DNA of 64,000 nt from Chlorops oryzae (taxonomy: Eukaryota > Arthropoda > Insecta > Diptera > Chloropidae), in assembly GCA_020466095.1 (NCBI GenBank), contig CM035807.1:116983624-117047623 (forward strand), read 5' to 3'. Positions 37,464 to 49,100 of this stretch are shown one piece after another (the first letter of the stretch is position 1; the number at the start of each line of letters is the position of its first letter). Under the pieces are notes generated by a model that was not told the DNA's origin, ran no database searches, and saw nothing but the letters and a program-made list of their open reading frames with translations. Made by a program: the position numbers and the translations under genes.

Positions 37464-38756
37464 ATGTCGCGACCAATTGCGTTCCTAACTAGAAAAGAAC
37501 ATTTCAGCGCGTGCCATCGGCTTCACAGGTAATATATAATAATCTCGTTTGTATATAACTATATTCATCTTTCTATTTAAGTCGACAATTCTGTTGAACA
37601 TAGCCATTTTTTCGAGAGAAAAGTTGCCACATATACGTTTTCTTGAGTAGATCTGCGTCATCGAAGTCTTAAATCTACGAATTTGTAATCAAAATTCTTT
37701 GAAATGATTGTTTATATCTTTCTAGTATATTCCTCGATATAATACGCAATACATTAGCCTCGGAAAGCGCATCTAATTTCGAATTAAATATATACTCGAT
37801 GGATCGGTTTTCGGTTTTATGGCAAAAACATTAGCATATATTCATTCTTCACGGTGAATAGCTTTTCTTTGACTATAGTCAATGTTTTTATTTTATTAAT
37901 TTATTCGTTATTAGGCATAATATTAAATATTACGCTTATAAAATAGAACTGCATTATCCCAGATAGCCTTCGGCAATAGTCAATGTTTTTCGTTTGTCAT
38001 TTCTTTGTAGAATATCTCTCTTATCTCTATCGATGCCGCGCCCTTTCGGTATTAAATATCAATAGGAACAAACAATTCCGTTATAATCTCGGAAGGTTAT
38101 AATTGCGGTCAGCAAATAGAAATACAAAATCCGAAATACTTCAACTTTTGATCCCATCATTGAACACAATTTCCAATCTTTTATAGCCCTCTATTAAGCG
38201 ATGCTGAAAATCTTGAAATATTTGGAAAATGTAACAACCCAAATGGACATGGCCATAACTACATAGGTGAGTAACATTGATCGCATTTTCGTTCATAGAA
38301 ATTAACACTATTAACTATTCACAAGTTGAGGTAACCGTATGTGGTCCCATAGACGCACGAACTGGCATGGTTATGAACGTGACAGAGCTAAGAGATGCAA
38401 TGGATCAAGTAATTTTTAAAAGACTGGATCATAAGAGTCTCGATAAAGATGTAGACTATTTTAAAAACATTGTTAGTAACTGTTGTCTACTATGTATTAT
38501 CCTGTTGATGAGATTTAAAATCAATTTGAAATTATTTCCTATACAGCCAAGTACAACTGAAAATCTGACGGTCTACATTTGGGACAACATACGCATGTCA
38601 ATGAAGCGTCCCGAGCTGTTGTATGAAGTTAAAATTTACGAAACCGATAAGAATTCCGTCATCTATCGCGGACCGAACATTCAAAATGGATTCGTTCCAC
38701 AATGCGGTAAACGTATTAACAAAAACTCCACCAACATTTCTTCTGACTCAGATTAA
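37464..38756 (+). CDS. pr: 6-pyruvoyl-tetrahydropterin synthase (purple)
   Basis: Four coding exons join without a frame break: 37464-37528, 38187-38266, 38326-38471 and 38547-38756, giving 166 residues, close to the usual PTPS size. PTPS converts 7,8-dihydroneopterin triphosphate to 6-pyruvoyl-tetrahydropterin, feeding tetrahydrobiopterin and, in flies, drosopterin eye pigments; it is a cytosolic hexamer. Visible family marks are the zinc ligands His18 (in HFSACHRL), His43 and His45 (in [13 protein letters not shown]), the nucleophile Cys37, the Asp83-His84 pair in LDHKSLDKD, the PSTTENL block and the pterin-binding Glu129 in YEVKIYETD. All introns begin GT and end AG. The start is the ATG that opens the conserved first block, [20 protein letters not shown]. 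The protein ends NISSDSD, as I recall for the Drosophila protein. Three small inverted-repeat elements crowd the 1.4 kb upstream. Identification is firm. Confidence 0.95.
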
Positions 38757-38886
38757 ATAATGATACAACATTTATAATTAGTGAATTAAAATTCTTATAG
38801 AACAGGGTGTAAAAGCGTAGACATATTCTAACGATTTTCCTTAATTTTTCTATATATATATATATATATATATGTATATCGATATC

Positions 38887-38945
38887 AATAAATAACTAGT
38901 ATATATTCAACTTTAACCAAGAAAAGGACTTATACGGATAATAAA
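38887..38945 (+). promoter_or_regulatory. pr: poly(A) signals of pr
   Basis: Two AATAAA hexamers at 38887-38892 and 38940-38945 lie 131 and 184 bases after the pr stop codon. A (TA)n run precedes them at about 38851-38875. Which one is used cannot be told from sequence. Confidence 0.5.
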
Positions 38946-39130
38946 GCATTCATGATTCTATTTGCAATCAGATTGTTTTTCGTACGCACTAAATAGGCTT
39001 CCACTATTTTCATAGATTGAATTTTCACGATTTTTGAAAAAGTAGCAGCACAGGCATCAAAATCACTCTCTCTCTCTCTTCTGAGGATTTAAGGTATTTA
39101 TATTGATATTGATTTTACATATGTAATAAG

Positions 39131-39369
39131 CAGGCGTCGGATTTTGTTGCATTTAAAAATTTAAAGCATACTTTATGGGGTAAAAAAAAATTTTCTTACC
39201 AATATTTTGAGAATAAATTAAGCAAATTTGAACTTCAAACCGCTTTTCTAACATCAAAAAAATTCACATTAAAGTTAAAAATCGATTTGAATCTTTATAT
39301 GATTTGAACAAAATTTTACTCCTAAAAGTATGCTTTAAATTTATAAAAGTCAACAAAATCCGAGCCCTT
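39131..39369. mobile_element. hAT-1 MITE, copy with GTAATAAG duplication
   Basis: 239 bp, ends CAGGCGTCGGATTTTG / CAAAATCCGAGCCCTT, with GTAATAAG at 39123-39130 and 39370-39377. It lies just downstream of pr. Confidence 0.82.
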
Positions 39370-39613
39370 GTAATAAGAATATCGTTCAGTACTTACTTTT
39401 AACCTCTTTTACATTCAATAAATAACTGATCGAAAAGAATCGTGAAGCATTTTCCAATTTTGATGGAATTAATAGATTTTAAAAATTATTTATTCAAATA
39501 TATAAGTATTTCGCTGGAAGGTACACAATCAAAGGTATATAGCGAATTTTAAAAGCTGTCTCTTATGGCTTCTACATAAACATGTATAACAAGCGAGTTT
39601 TATGTAAATATGT

Positions 39614-39830
39614 CAGCCCGATTCTAAATATTCCCGGGGAATTTTTCCGTGCGGATTTGAAAAAAAAATTCCGCTATTCTAAGCACACTCGGAAGGGAAT
39701 ACAAAGGGAGCAAACATTTTTAATTAGAGTTCATTATATTCTATTCTTTGTTGATGCTTAGAACACTTCCTTTTTCCGTGGAGAAAAGATCCCGGCGAAT
39801 ATTATTTTAGAACAGGGCTGTATATAGATA
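39614..39830. mobile_element. CAGCCC-family MITE, uninterrupted copy
   Basis: Ends CAGCCCGATTCTAAATATTC and TTAGAACAGGGCTG, 217 bp. It contains an intact TTAA in the position where the 57.9-kb copy has been interrupted. Confidence 0.7.
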
Positions 39831-40416
39831 TATGGGCATTTCCGCCCCCCAGTATTTACGTTCGCGACCGCATTTTTATTGCTACCCTTATGAGTACTTA
39901 AACTCAAAGAAACCCATATTCTGAACCACATATAAAGGTACTAAAAAACTATGAAACTACAAAGACAATTATAGCATGTCCTAACTATAGCCCAAATTAA
40001 GTAATTTCGGTGTTTTCGTAATTTCAACCTCAAACCCGTCCACATAGTCATAATTTCGGTAATCGTAATTTCATTTGCTTTCCGTTTACAAGATTTCAAA
40101 TGAACGAAATTTCATTCTAAGTTCCAGGGATGCATTTACAGAGGATTCAAGCAAAATGTACTAAAAAATAAGGGTTGTATCCGGTTTCATACTAATTTGG
40201 TGAATAATTTCGTTGAAATGACGATAGTAAGGTTATTTTATTTGACAGAATTCAGTATGGTGAAATGACGCAACTTCTCCTTAATTTCAAGCGAAATTAC
40301 GAAAACGCTGAAATTACTTAATTTGGGCTATAGTGAGGACATGCTATTAGAAGAAAAATTTTGGGAAATGTGGTCACGAACGTACGAAAAAATACTGGGG
40401 GCGGAAATACCCATAT
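39831..40416. mobile_element. Long foldback element between pr and bwa
   Basis: Ends TATGGGCATTTCCGCCCCCC and GGGGCGGAAATACCCATA. Farther in, a second matched pair (CTATAGCCCAAATTAAGTAA / TTACTTAATTTGGGCTATAG) continues the same fold. Non-coding. Confidence 0.65.
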
Positions 40417-42323
40417 AAAGTACTTATATGTACTGATAATTCTAGGTGTCTAGAAGGAATTATTGAAATGGAAAAAGCCTTTGAGCTCCAAATGAGCAGT
40501 TTTGTAATATTTTAGATATTATAATAATATAACAAAAATACTTTAAATAGTTTTAAAAAAATGTCTTTTCAATTGATGTGGATTCGTTTTGGGTCAAAAG
40601 CCTTTTTTCGCTTTTGAATACATTCTTTTTTTTTGGTAAATAAATTTGTTTTTCTACCTACGCTATATATCACGAATCGACTATTCTATATGATATGTGT
40701 AAATTTGATTACTACTTATAAGCAGGCATGCCCAAAAGGCATTCAAAAAGGCAAAAGAGAAGCAAAAAATAGAAGTTCGTGTACGTATATGAAGAGAGAG
40801 TTTTAAAAATGATACCGAACGAGTAGGCTCTGTGCCGCTTTTTTTCAGAAGAGAAGCTAGTTTTTGTATTTTTATGTTTTTGTTGTACTATACACTAACA
40901 TTTTTCGGACGTTTGTCTGTAGTGGTGGTCATCACTGCTTATAAGCGACTACAAAAAAAAGCTTTATGTGTTTGTGGATGATATAATTTGCTTAAGGAGA
41001 TTATTATTGTGGATAAAACAGTTGAGGTTTTTTCTTTTTATTTTCAATATTATTGTTTAATTAAAACATTTTGTTGCTTTATTGCTTCTTAAGTTTAAAT
41101 ATATAATATATAGTTTTATTCTTTGGATAAGCTTAGGCAGCCCAATCCTCTTTGTATTTTCGTTGAGCAAATTATTTCAAGAGTTCTAAATACAAAGCAA
41201 GAATGCCCATGGAGTCCTTCGATACTTTTTTCATTTAATACCATTATACGGTGCCTATCAATTATTTATATAGATATGGTAACCTAAAGTTGTTAATGAA
41301 TGAGTAGCGATTGTTCAAACGTTTATCGCTAATAAGTTCTTCATCTTTCCTTAACACCGCACAGTGGTTTAATATCCAGTTTTTGAGGAATAAAATAGAA
41401 GGAATTGTTGTAGAGCAATAATTTTTTGCACATGTATTTCTCTTGGTAATATTAATAAAATATGAAAGTTTCATCACAATCGGCCACGCCCACCAACCAC
41501 CTCCCATACACCACAAAAAGGTTTTTTTTTATATAAGACTCATTTTTTGTCGGAACTCCTTAAAATTTTGGCCGAATCTATAAAATAACACTATGAACCC
41601 ACCCTGAGAATTTCATCGAAATTGGCCACAGTAGGGTCATGTTTTTTCTCAATCCAATTTTTGAAAATATCGGCATTTTTTAACCTCTCTCCTATGAAAT
41701 AAAGTGACATTTTAGCAGCGGACTTGAACGGATGCGGGAAATATTACATTCATATAAAAGCACACAAAATACCCTTTCAGAAAATATATATACACGTGGA
41801 ACCCCGTGGAACCTCGTGAAATCAGCTCCACTGAACACAAAAATTATTCAAAAATTTGTGTATAAAAGACAACATATTTAAACAACGCAATACCACAGCT
41901 GTGACAACTACTTGCACAAACTAAAACAATATTTCAAATCTCCTTACCTTCATTGATATTTTCCATATTTAATACGAACTTCTTTTACGTTTGTTCTCTT
42001 TTTACGGCTTTTTAAACTTTAAGTATTCTTTCACTGCATCAAACTTCAACAGAGAATTCAAAACAGTGGATTTGTCAGCTGTTCGCCTAAGACCTGGTTT
42101 ACACCGGGCAACTTTTTATTCAATTTGAACCTAATGGAACTTTTGGTAATCAAATGGCATTTTGGGTTTTGCGAAATGAAAAGGTTGAAATTTTGATTAA
42201 ATTCCTCGAAAACTGGATTTTAAACCACTGTGGACCGTCAGAAAAGATATGAATGTTTATTATGACTTTTTTTTTTAACTAACAACTATGTTACCTAGTG
42301 AAAAAGAAAGACTTCTCCTTTTT
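40417..42323. other. Stretch between foldback element and bwa
   Basis: 41350-41720 carries the GCCACGCCCA dispersed repeat. The possible minus-strand exon at 41957-42062 and small frames at 41128-41241 are the only gene-like signals. Confidence 0.4.
41957..42062 (-). CDS. Possible first coding exon of an unidentified minus-strand gene
   Basis: Minus-strand sequence reads ATGGAAAATATCAATGAAG then a strong donor (gtaaggag), encoding MENINE plus one base. The region before the ATG is AT-rich leader-like. A possible last exon at about 41128-41241 (minus) contains the frame MKKVSKDSMGILALYLELLK, a TAA stop, then FAQRKYKEDWAA and a second TAA. I do not recognise the protein and could not join the pieces. 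It may be a small gene between pr and bwa or chance. Confidence 0.25.
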
Positions 42324-42425
42324 TCAAATAGATAGGGTAAGGCAAATTATGGGTATGGGTGAAATACTCTCGAGCTTGCTCTCGAGAAAAGTAAATTCCC
42401 CGAGAATATTTAGAATCCCGCTGAT
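42324..42425. repeat. CAGCCC-family fragment
   Basis: AAATAGATAGGGTAAGGCAA through AATATTTAGAATCCCGCTG matches the right half of 46663-46877. The left end is missing. Confidence 0.5.
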
Positions 42426-42931
42426 ATATAGTATAAATAAATGGGAAAAAGATGCTCTTTGGTAGGTTAGAGCCTTATAGATCTTAAATAAAAAGGTCAT
42501 TGGTTTAATAAAAGTTGACCTTAAGGCCTACGCCTTTTAAAATTCTACGTATATAAGATAAATATTTCAGAGGTATGAAAATATGTGCGTTCAATTGCAT
42601 TCTCTTGACTATTTTTTGCTCCTCTCATGTCTCTTTCACTCATTTCCTTAACCCTCTAATTCCTGGCTCCGTCTCTAGACCGACTTTTTTCGAACAAATT
42701 TCCAAAAAAAATTAATAATAATTTCAGATTCGTGTTTTTCTACCTAAAATTAGTCTTATCTGAACTTTTCAGTGAAAAAAAAAACAAAAAAAAAAATTGT
42801 GGCACTAGAGGGTTAAACGTTAAAGAAACCGATATTTTTAGCCAAAACTCCTCAAATTTTTCCTTTCAACGGTATCCAAAAAATCGATCACCAGCAGATA
42901 ATTCTCTACGAAGTAAAATTTTCCTCTTTCA

Positions 42932-43107
42932 ATAGGGGTATTCACAAAGGCGTCGGAAAATAGTAAAAAGGGGAAAATCTGAAAATATTATCTGCTTAAA
43001 AAGTCGTGAAAGATACAAAAAAAAGTTGAAAAATTTTTTAAGAAGTCGCAATTTTCCGATTTTCCGACTTTCCAAAGTTTTTAACACGCCTTTGTGAATA
43101 CCCCTAT
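42932..43107. mobile_element. Hairpin MITE just downstream of bwa
   Basis: Ends ATAGGGGTATTCACAAAGGC and GCCTTTGTGAATACCCCTAT, 176 bp, 25 bases past the bwa stop codon and so probably inside its 3' untranslated region. Confidence 0.7.
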
Positions 43108-43132
43108 TATATCTTACAAGAAACGTTCTAAT

Positions 43133-46100
43133 CTAAATGGCACTCTTGATCGGCGCCAATGGATTTCTTATGGATATGAAAGGTATACCGAATTCGAACT
43201 CATTGACCGGCCAGTACTTGAGTACGGCCTGCCGTTGTGGAAATTCAGTGTCAACATAAAAATACGCATAGAGGACAAGAACCGTATAGCCAGCGATAAA
43301 AATCAATATATGCCAGAATCCATGAAGATATGGGAAATTTATTGCGGCCCATGCCTCGCAGAACAATCGATCGTTGATCCAACAAAATACCGCCATACAC
43401 CAGACAACAAGAGTGCGCAATCCAAGGCGATAAACTCGCTTGTCCCGTACCCTAGATATTTGAAGAAAGAAATTTAAATGTGCCACGACGTTGCGACGTT
43501 TCGCTCAAATTAGAGCAGGAGCAATTACATACTGTGATTTTTTTATTGAACGAAAGACAAATGAATTGATGATGATTTTAATGCAAATTGAATGGAATTA
43601 CTCTTATGGGAAATTGCGATGGAAATTGTGTGCAATTTGTAAAATCGATTGGGTGGAAAGAAATTGAATTAAATTCAAATAAATTCGATGAAATGAAGAA
43701 ATTGAATTCGTTAATAATTTTGTAGATGATATGTTCAAAGTTGTAGGAGAAGGTAATAAAAAGAGCTATTCTAATAACAAAAATTCCTCTTGTTCCCCCT
43801 TAAGCCCAAAATCCAACATTGCGAGAGCCCGATGCGAGAGCGCGAGACGAGACGCACACAAATTTCAATACATTCAATCCTATGGTTCAAGCTCCAATGT
43901 ATCGCACTGCGAGACCTCGTAGCGAGAAAATTTTGAAAAATTGAATATTTCCCGTTGCGAGGCAATTTTGACAGGTTAATGATGTAGCTATTTTTTGAGT
44001 ACTCGCTATTGGGTACTCGATTAAACTGATAAAACAAAAACTGTTCACTGTTCCGTGAAAAAGAGCTTTTCAAATATTTCGCGAGCTTTCGTTCATGTTG
44101 AAAATTTTTTGAAATTTTTTTGAAATTTTTTTTTTAATTTTTTGAAATGTTTTGGAAAAATTTTTGAAAATTTTTTGAAATTTTTTTGAAAAATTTTTGA
44201 AATTTTTTTGAAAATTTTTGCAATTTTTGAATTAAAATTTAAACTCAAGTGATAGCGTATAATTTTTATGAGTACTCGGTACTTGTTAGATTGGTACTCG
44301 GTTCAAATATTGCATTACTAGAAGCGAAATTATGCTATCATCTGCGTGACGCAAAACTCTCTTTGGAGATTGAAATGCGTCACGGAAAAAATTTTCGTGA
44401 CGTCGCGCACTCTCGCATCGGGCTCTCGCAATATTGGATTTTGGGCTTTAAGCATCAGAAATTCACCTCAATTGAGCTGGCAACAGTTCATGAAACTTCA
44501 TATTTTTACTAAAGACTCGGGCACACAGAAAGGGATATAACGCCGCTGTACGCGATATTGTACCATTTCATTTCAGTCCTGTCTGACAGCGATGATGCAA
44601 CCTTGTGTAATACAACCGTACGGCGTTGCCACTGCGGTACGCGATATTGTGGTAAAGCGGTACGGTTGTATTACACAGGGTTGCATCATGGCTGTCAGAT
44701 AGGACCGAAATGATTTATTTTTATTTTTTTGTAGTTCAAGTTCAATTGTTGGCCTTGGGTTTCATTGATAAAAGTCTGGTATGTGAAAGAGTTGTTAGCC
44801 AAGCTAAAAATAAACTTTTCAATCGATCAAAATCAGAGAAATCTAATCAATCGAATGTTTTTGCAACAATGTTGTTCCCCAAGTTTAATAAAAACTCGTT
44901 TGAATTCAATTTGGTAATTAGTTAAGTTTTTATCAAGAATGATCAGGTACTACTAGCTTGATATATTGAGCTATTTGAGGGTGTATTACAAAATTCCTTT
45001 CAATCATTTTGAAAAAAATATTCTTCATTAATCCACAAAGCTAGTATAATAGTGCCCGCCATTTGATTAGTATCGAGCGTTCAACAACATGATTTATGGA
45101 AGAAAATTTAACCTAGATAAGAGAAATAAAGCCCTTTTTATGTGCAACCCTTGATAAGAGTTTATCTACACTGCCTACACTTCAAACAAAGGTGGTCGAA
45201 AAGAAAAAAGAAAATAAAATCAAAATAAAGTCAACGAACGAAAAAATCAGATGGGAAATAAAATGTTTTCGGGTAGGCTCCCGAAAGTCTCACCTTTTTA
45301 CTTCCCTATAGCAGAAAAGCATAGTCGGCACTCCCATGCCCATTAGAACGAACGCATTGACAATCGGCTTCCAAACGGATAAAGCGGTCGCTGTTATCGC
45401 TGAAATCAGCATGAAAATGCTAAAGGTTTTTCTAGAAAACGAAGCAGATGATTATGAAAAAATATTTCCCACAGACACATAACTCAATTAAATATTTAAA
45501 AAAAAAAAATATTAAAAATAAATTTAAAAAAAAAAATTTTAAAAAAAATTTTAAAAAAATATTTAAAAAAAATTAAAATAAAATGCTAAAGGTTTTTCTA
45601 GAAAACGAAGCAGATGATTATGAAAAAATATTTCCCACAGACACATAACTCAATTAAATATTAAAAAAAAAAATATTTTAAAAAAAATTAAAAAAAAAAA
45701 TTTAAAAAAAATTAAAAAAAAATATTTAAAAAAAATTAAAATAAAATGCTAAAGGTTTTTCTAGAAAAAGAAGCAGATGATTATAAAAAAATATTTCCCA
45801 CAGACACATAACTCAATTAAATATTAAAAAAAAAAATATTAAAAATAAATTTAAAAAAAAAAATTAAAAAAAAATTAAAAAAAAATATTTAAAAAAAATT
45901 AAAATAAAATGCTAAAGGTTTTTCTAGAAAACGAAGCAGAAGATTATGAAAAAATATTTCCCACAGACACATAGTTCAATTAAATATTGAAAAAAAAAAA
46001 TATTTAAAAAAAAATTAAAAAAAAAAAATATTTTTTTTTTAAATATTTAAAAAAAAAATTTAAAAAATTAATTTAAAAAAATTAAAATTAAAAAAAAAAA

Positions 46101-49100
46101 CAGAAATTAAATATTGCCTTTTTTCGAAACCATAGAAACTGCGAGGTTTCGACAATTTCAATGCCAATAATAAAATGAAAATAATACAAAAAAATCATTT
46201 TTCAAATAAATAGTTCAATTGAATATCAATTACAATAGAATATCGATTGTCCGAGCACCTATCATCCGGCTATTCAATTATTCGGACTCATTCTTCACGG
46301 CTCTAATTACCCAATTAAAGGACAAATTAATTCAATTAAATTGTCAGAAATTGAAATCTCACAGACCCATTACATTGGGGTCGAAATGATTAGCCAATTT
46401 TCATGATCTCTCTCTCAAAGTTACGGAACAAATTAATGCCCATTTTTTTCCAAAGTACTATTGTTTTAAATATCGACCCTTAATTGTGCTAGGTAGCTAT
46501 CCCTAAAACCACTCCTTAACTCCCCCAGATTCGAAATTCTCTCAGGCAAATTTGTTCTCCCTAAATAAGCCCCTAGAAATTTGTTCCCCCTAATAGTAGC
46601 AAAAACCCCTAAATCTAGGGGGAAAACCCCTAAACTGGCAAATCTGTTCAGGATAATATTAGCAGCCCGATTCTGAATATTCCTGGGGAACGAATTCCCG
46701 GGGAATTTATTTTTCTCGAGACAAAAATTCTCCTTTTTAAAATAGATAGGGTGAGGAAAATTATGGGTATGGGTTAAATACCCATTTCCCATCAAATTTC
46801 TTCCCCAAAAAATTTAAAAAAGAAGCATTTTACTCTCGAGAAAAGTAAATTCCTCGGGAATATTCAGAATCGGGCTTTAGGTATGTTCCCGTACTGCACG
46901 AAACTGCCCAAAACAGCCCAATTTTTTCAAAAATATATGAAAATATATGAAAAATTGGGCCGTTTTGGGCAGTTTCGTACAGTACGGGAACATACATATT
47001 TATTCCCTGGAGGAAAATATTCGTATTCTCTAAATGACATCTTTCAATATAAAAAAAATATATTCAAATTGAATACAGCTAGATCTTTATAGGCCGTTTA
47101 CATATGCCGTTTTATTCGCGTTTTAGCAACTTTGCCCGTTTTACCACTAAAAACAACTTAGATTTTTCCCGTTTTATCATACAAAACTAAAACGAGAAAC
47201 TTTCCTGTTTTAATTTAAAACAAGTAGCTAAACGAGATAAATCCTGCTTATAACTGAACAAAATATCGAAATCCGAGTGTCATCACTATAAAAATGCAAA
47301 ACATATCGTCATTGAAATTTCTAATCTAAAATTTGTGAGGTTGTAAATTACAATATTCACTCATATTTCACGTGTTGAGCAAATAAAAGATAACCACAAA
47401 ATGACAAAACAACATGCGCATATGTAAACACCCCGTTTTGACTTGGTCGTTTTTAGCTTAAACGAGTAGCGCTAAAACGAGTATATGTAAATGCCCTATT
47501 AGACTTTAAAGTCGATTATTTGGATTTTCGAATTTTCGGAATACCCCCGGATTTGACTTGATTCGGATAATCGGGAATTCTACTGTATGAAAAATATGAA
47601 ATATATAGATATAACACTTACCTATTGTTTCGGCAAAATTTCGGATAATATCGCTTTGGGAAGAAAAGCGAATAGGCAGCCATAAATACCCAAAGTATAG
47701 CCAGTTCGTCGAGAAGTTGTCCTACTAAACTTAATGTAGCATGAAAATACATCGAACTCAGTCCAACGACCATAAGCAGAACCCACAAGACGTGTATTCC
47801 CGGGGTTACGGAGCACCCATACTCCTTGAACAGAACGATCAGAAACGGCGGCAGTAGAATAAACAAGAAATTGCTGATCTGAAATGGAAAAATGGAAAAT
47901 ATTCGAAGATTATAGAACAAAGTATTTGCGAGAGGTCGATTTGGTCTCTTAGATCCATGGACAAACGTTTCCTGTGGAACTTTTAACCCTTTTGCGTCGA
48001 ATGGGAGACAACACGTCTCAAAAAAAACTTCAAAACATTGTCATGAAAAACTTGATTTCTATGAGAAATTATATTCAGTTGGCGTGGCAATGGGGCGGTT
48101 TTCATAAAGAAATTGAACAACTCGATATATGGGGTCCCCCAGTGGCGTGTCTAGAGAAATACTGCTTTGATAGTGCTTATATTTTCCAAAATGGTATATT
48201 GAACAATTATAAGACATTAACCAAAAAATTTTGGGGGGGGGCTGGAGGAAGTTTAGAGAGCTATGGACCAAAATCCAAAAAAATCCGAAAAATTCATGGC
48301 GTCCAATTTGGATGAAAATTTATATATAGAATAAGCAAAAAATGCTAAGAATTTTGGCGACAAAATTTTTTCAAGAAACCGATTACAACTAGTCAAGTTA
48401 GGGCCTAGTTCCTAGGTCCTTTCTGGACCAGTTTTTTTAAAAAGTTTTAGTGCTAAAATTCTTAGAATTTTTCACTTATTTTATATATACATTTTCATCA
48501 AATTCGGATGCCATGAATTTTTCGGATTTTATTGGTTTTTGGTCCATAACTCTCTAAACTTCCTCTAGGCCCCCCCCAAAAATTTTTTCGTTAATGTCTT
48601 ATAATTGTTCAATATATCACTGGAAAATATAAGCACTATCAAAGCAGTCTTTCTCTGGACACGCCACTGGGTCCCCCTTATGGCCTTAAAAATAGTCCAT
48701 TTTTTTTGGGCGCGTTTTAAAAATTTTTTAAACGTGTGTGGCGGGTTTTTTATTGTCAGGCGAGCCTGACTTGTTTTAATATTGTCTCTGAAAATCCATC
48801 AATCAAATTATCTTTTTTCCAAATTAATAACATTTTCATCTAATGAATTTCCAACCGTCACGCGATTTTCTTCTCTTGTTAAGAAAATTTTACAATTTTA
48901 ATTAAATGGTTATTTCTTTCATTAGAGTAATTGAAACTTCAAAGGGAATTCTTGGAAGTATATTAATTAGAATTTGATTTGCTTCTAACTTTTTGCTAGA
49001 CAAAAAAGGCATGAATGCGTCAACCTTTTAATTATTTCTGTTAAAAAAAACACTGCATTTAATTTAATTTTTATTGCTCAAATATGCTTGATTAATGGCA

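Noticed and set aside
43094..43477. 127-codon plus-strand frame.
   Set aside because: It is the antisense shadow of bwa exon 4, whose minus-strand protein matches alkaline ceramidases.
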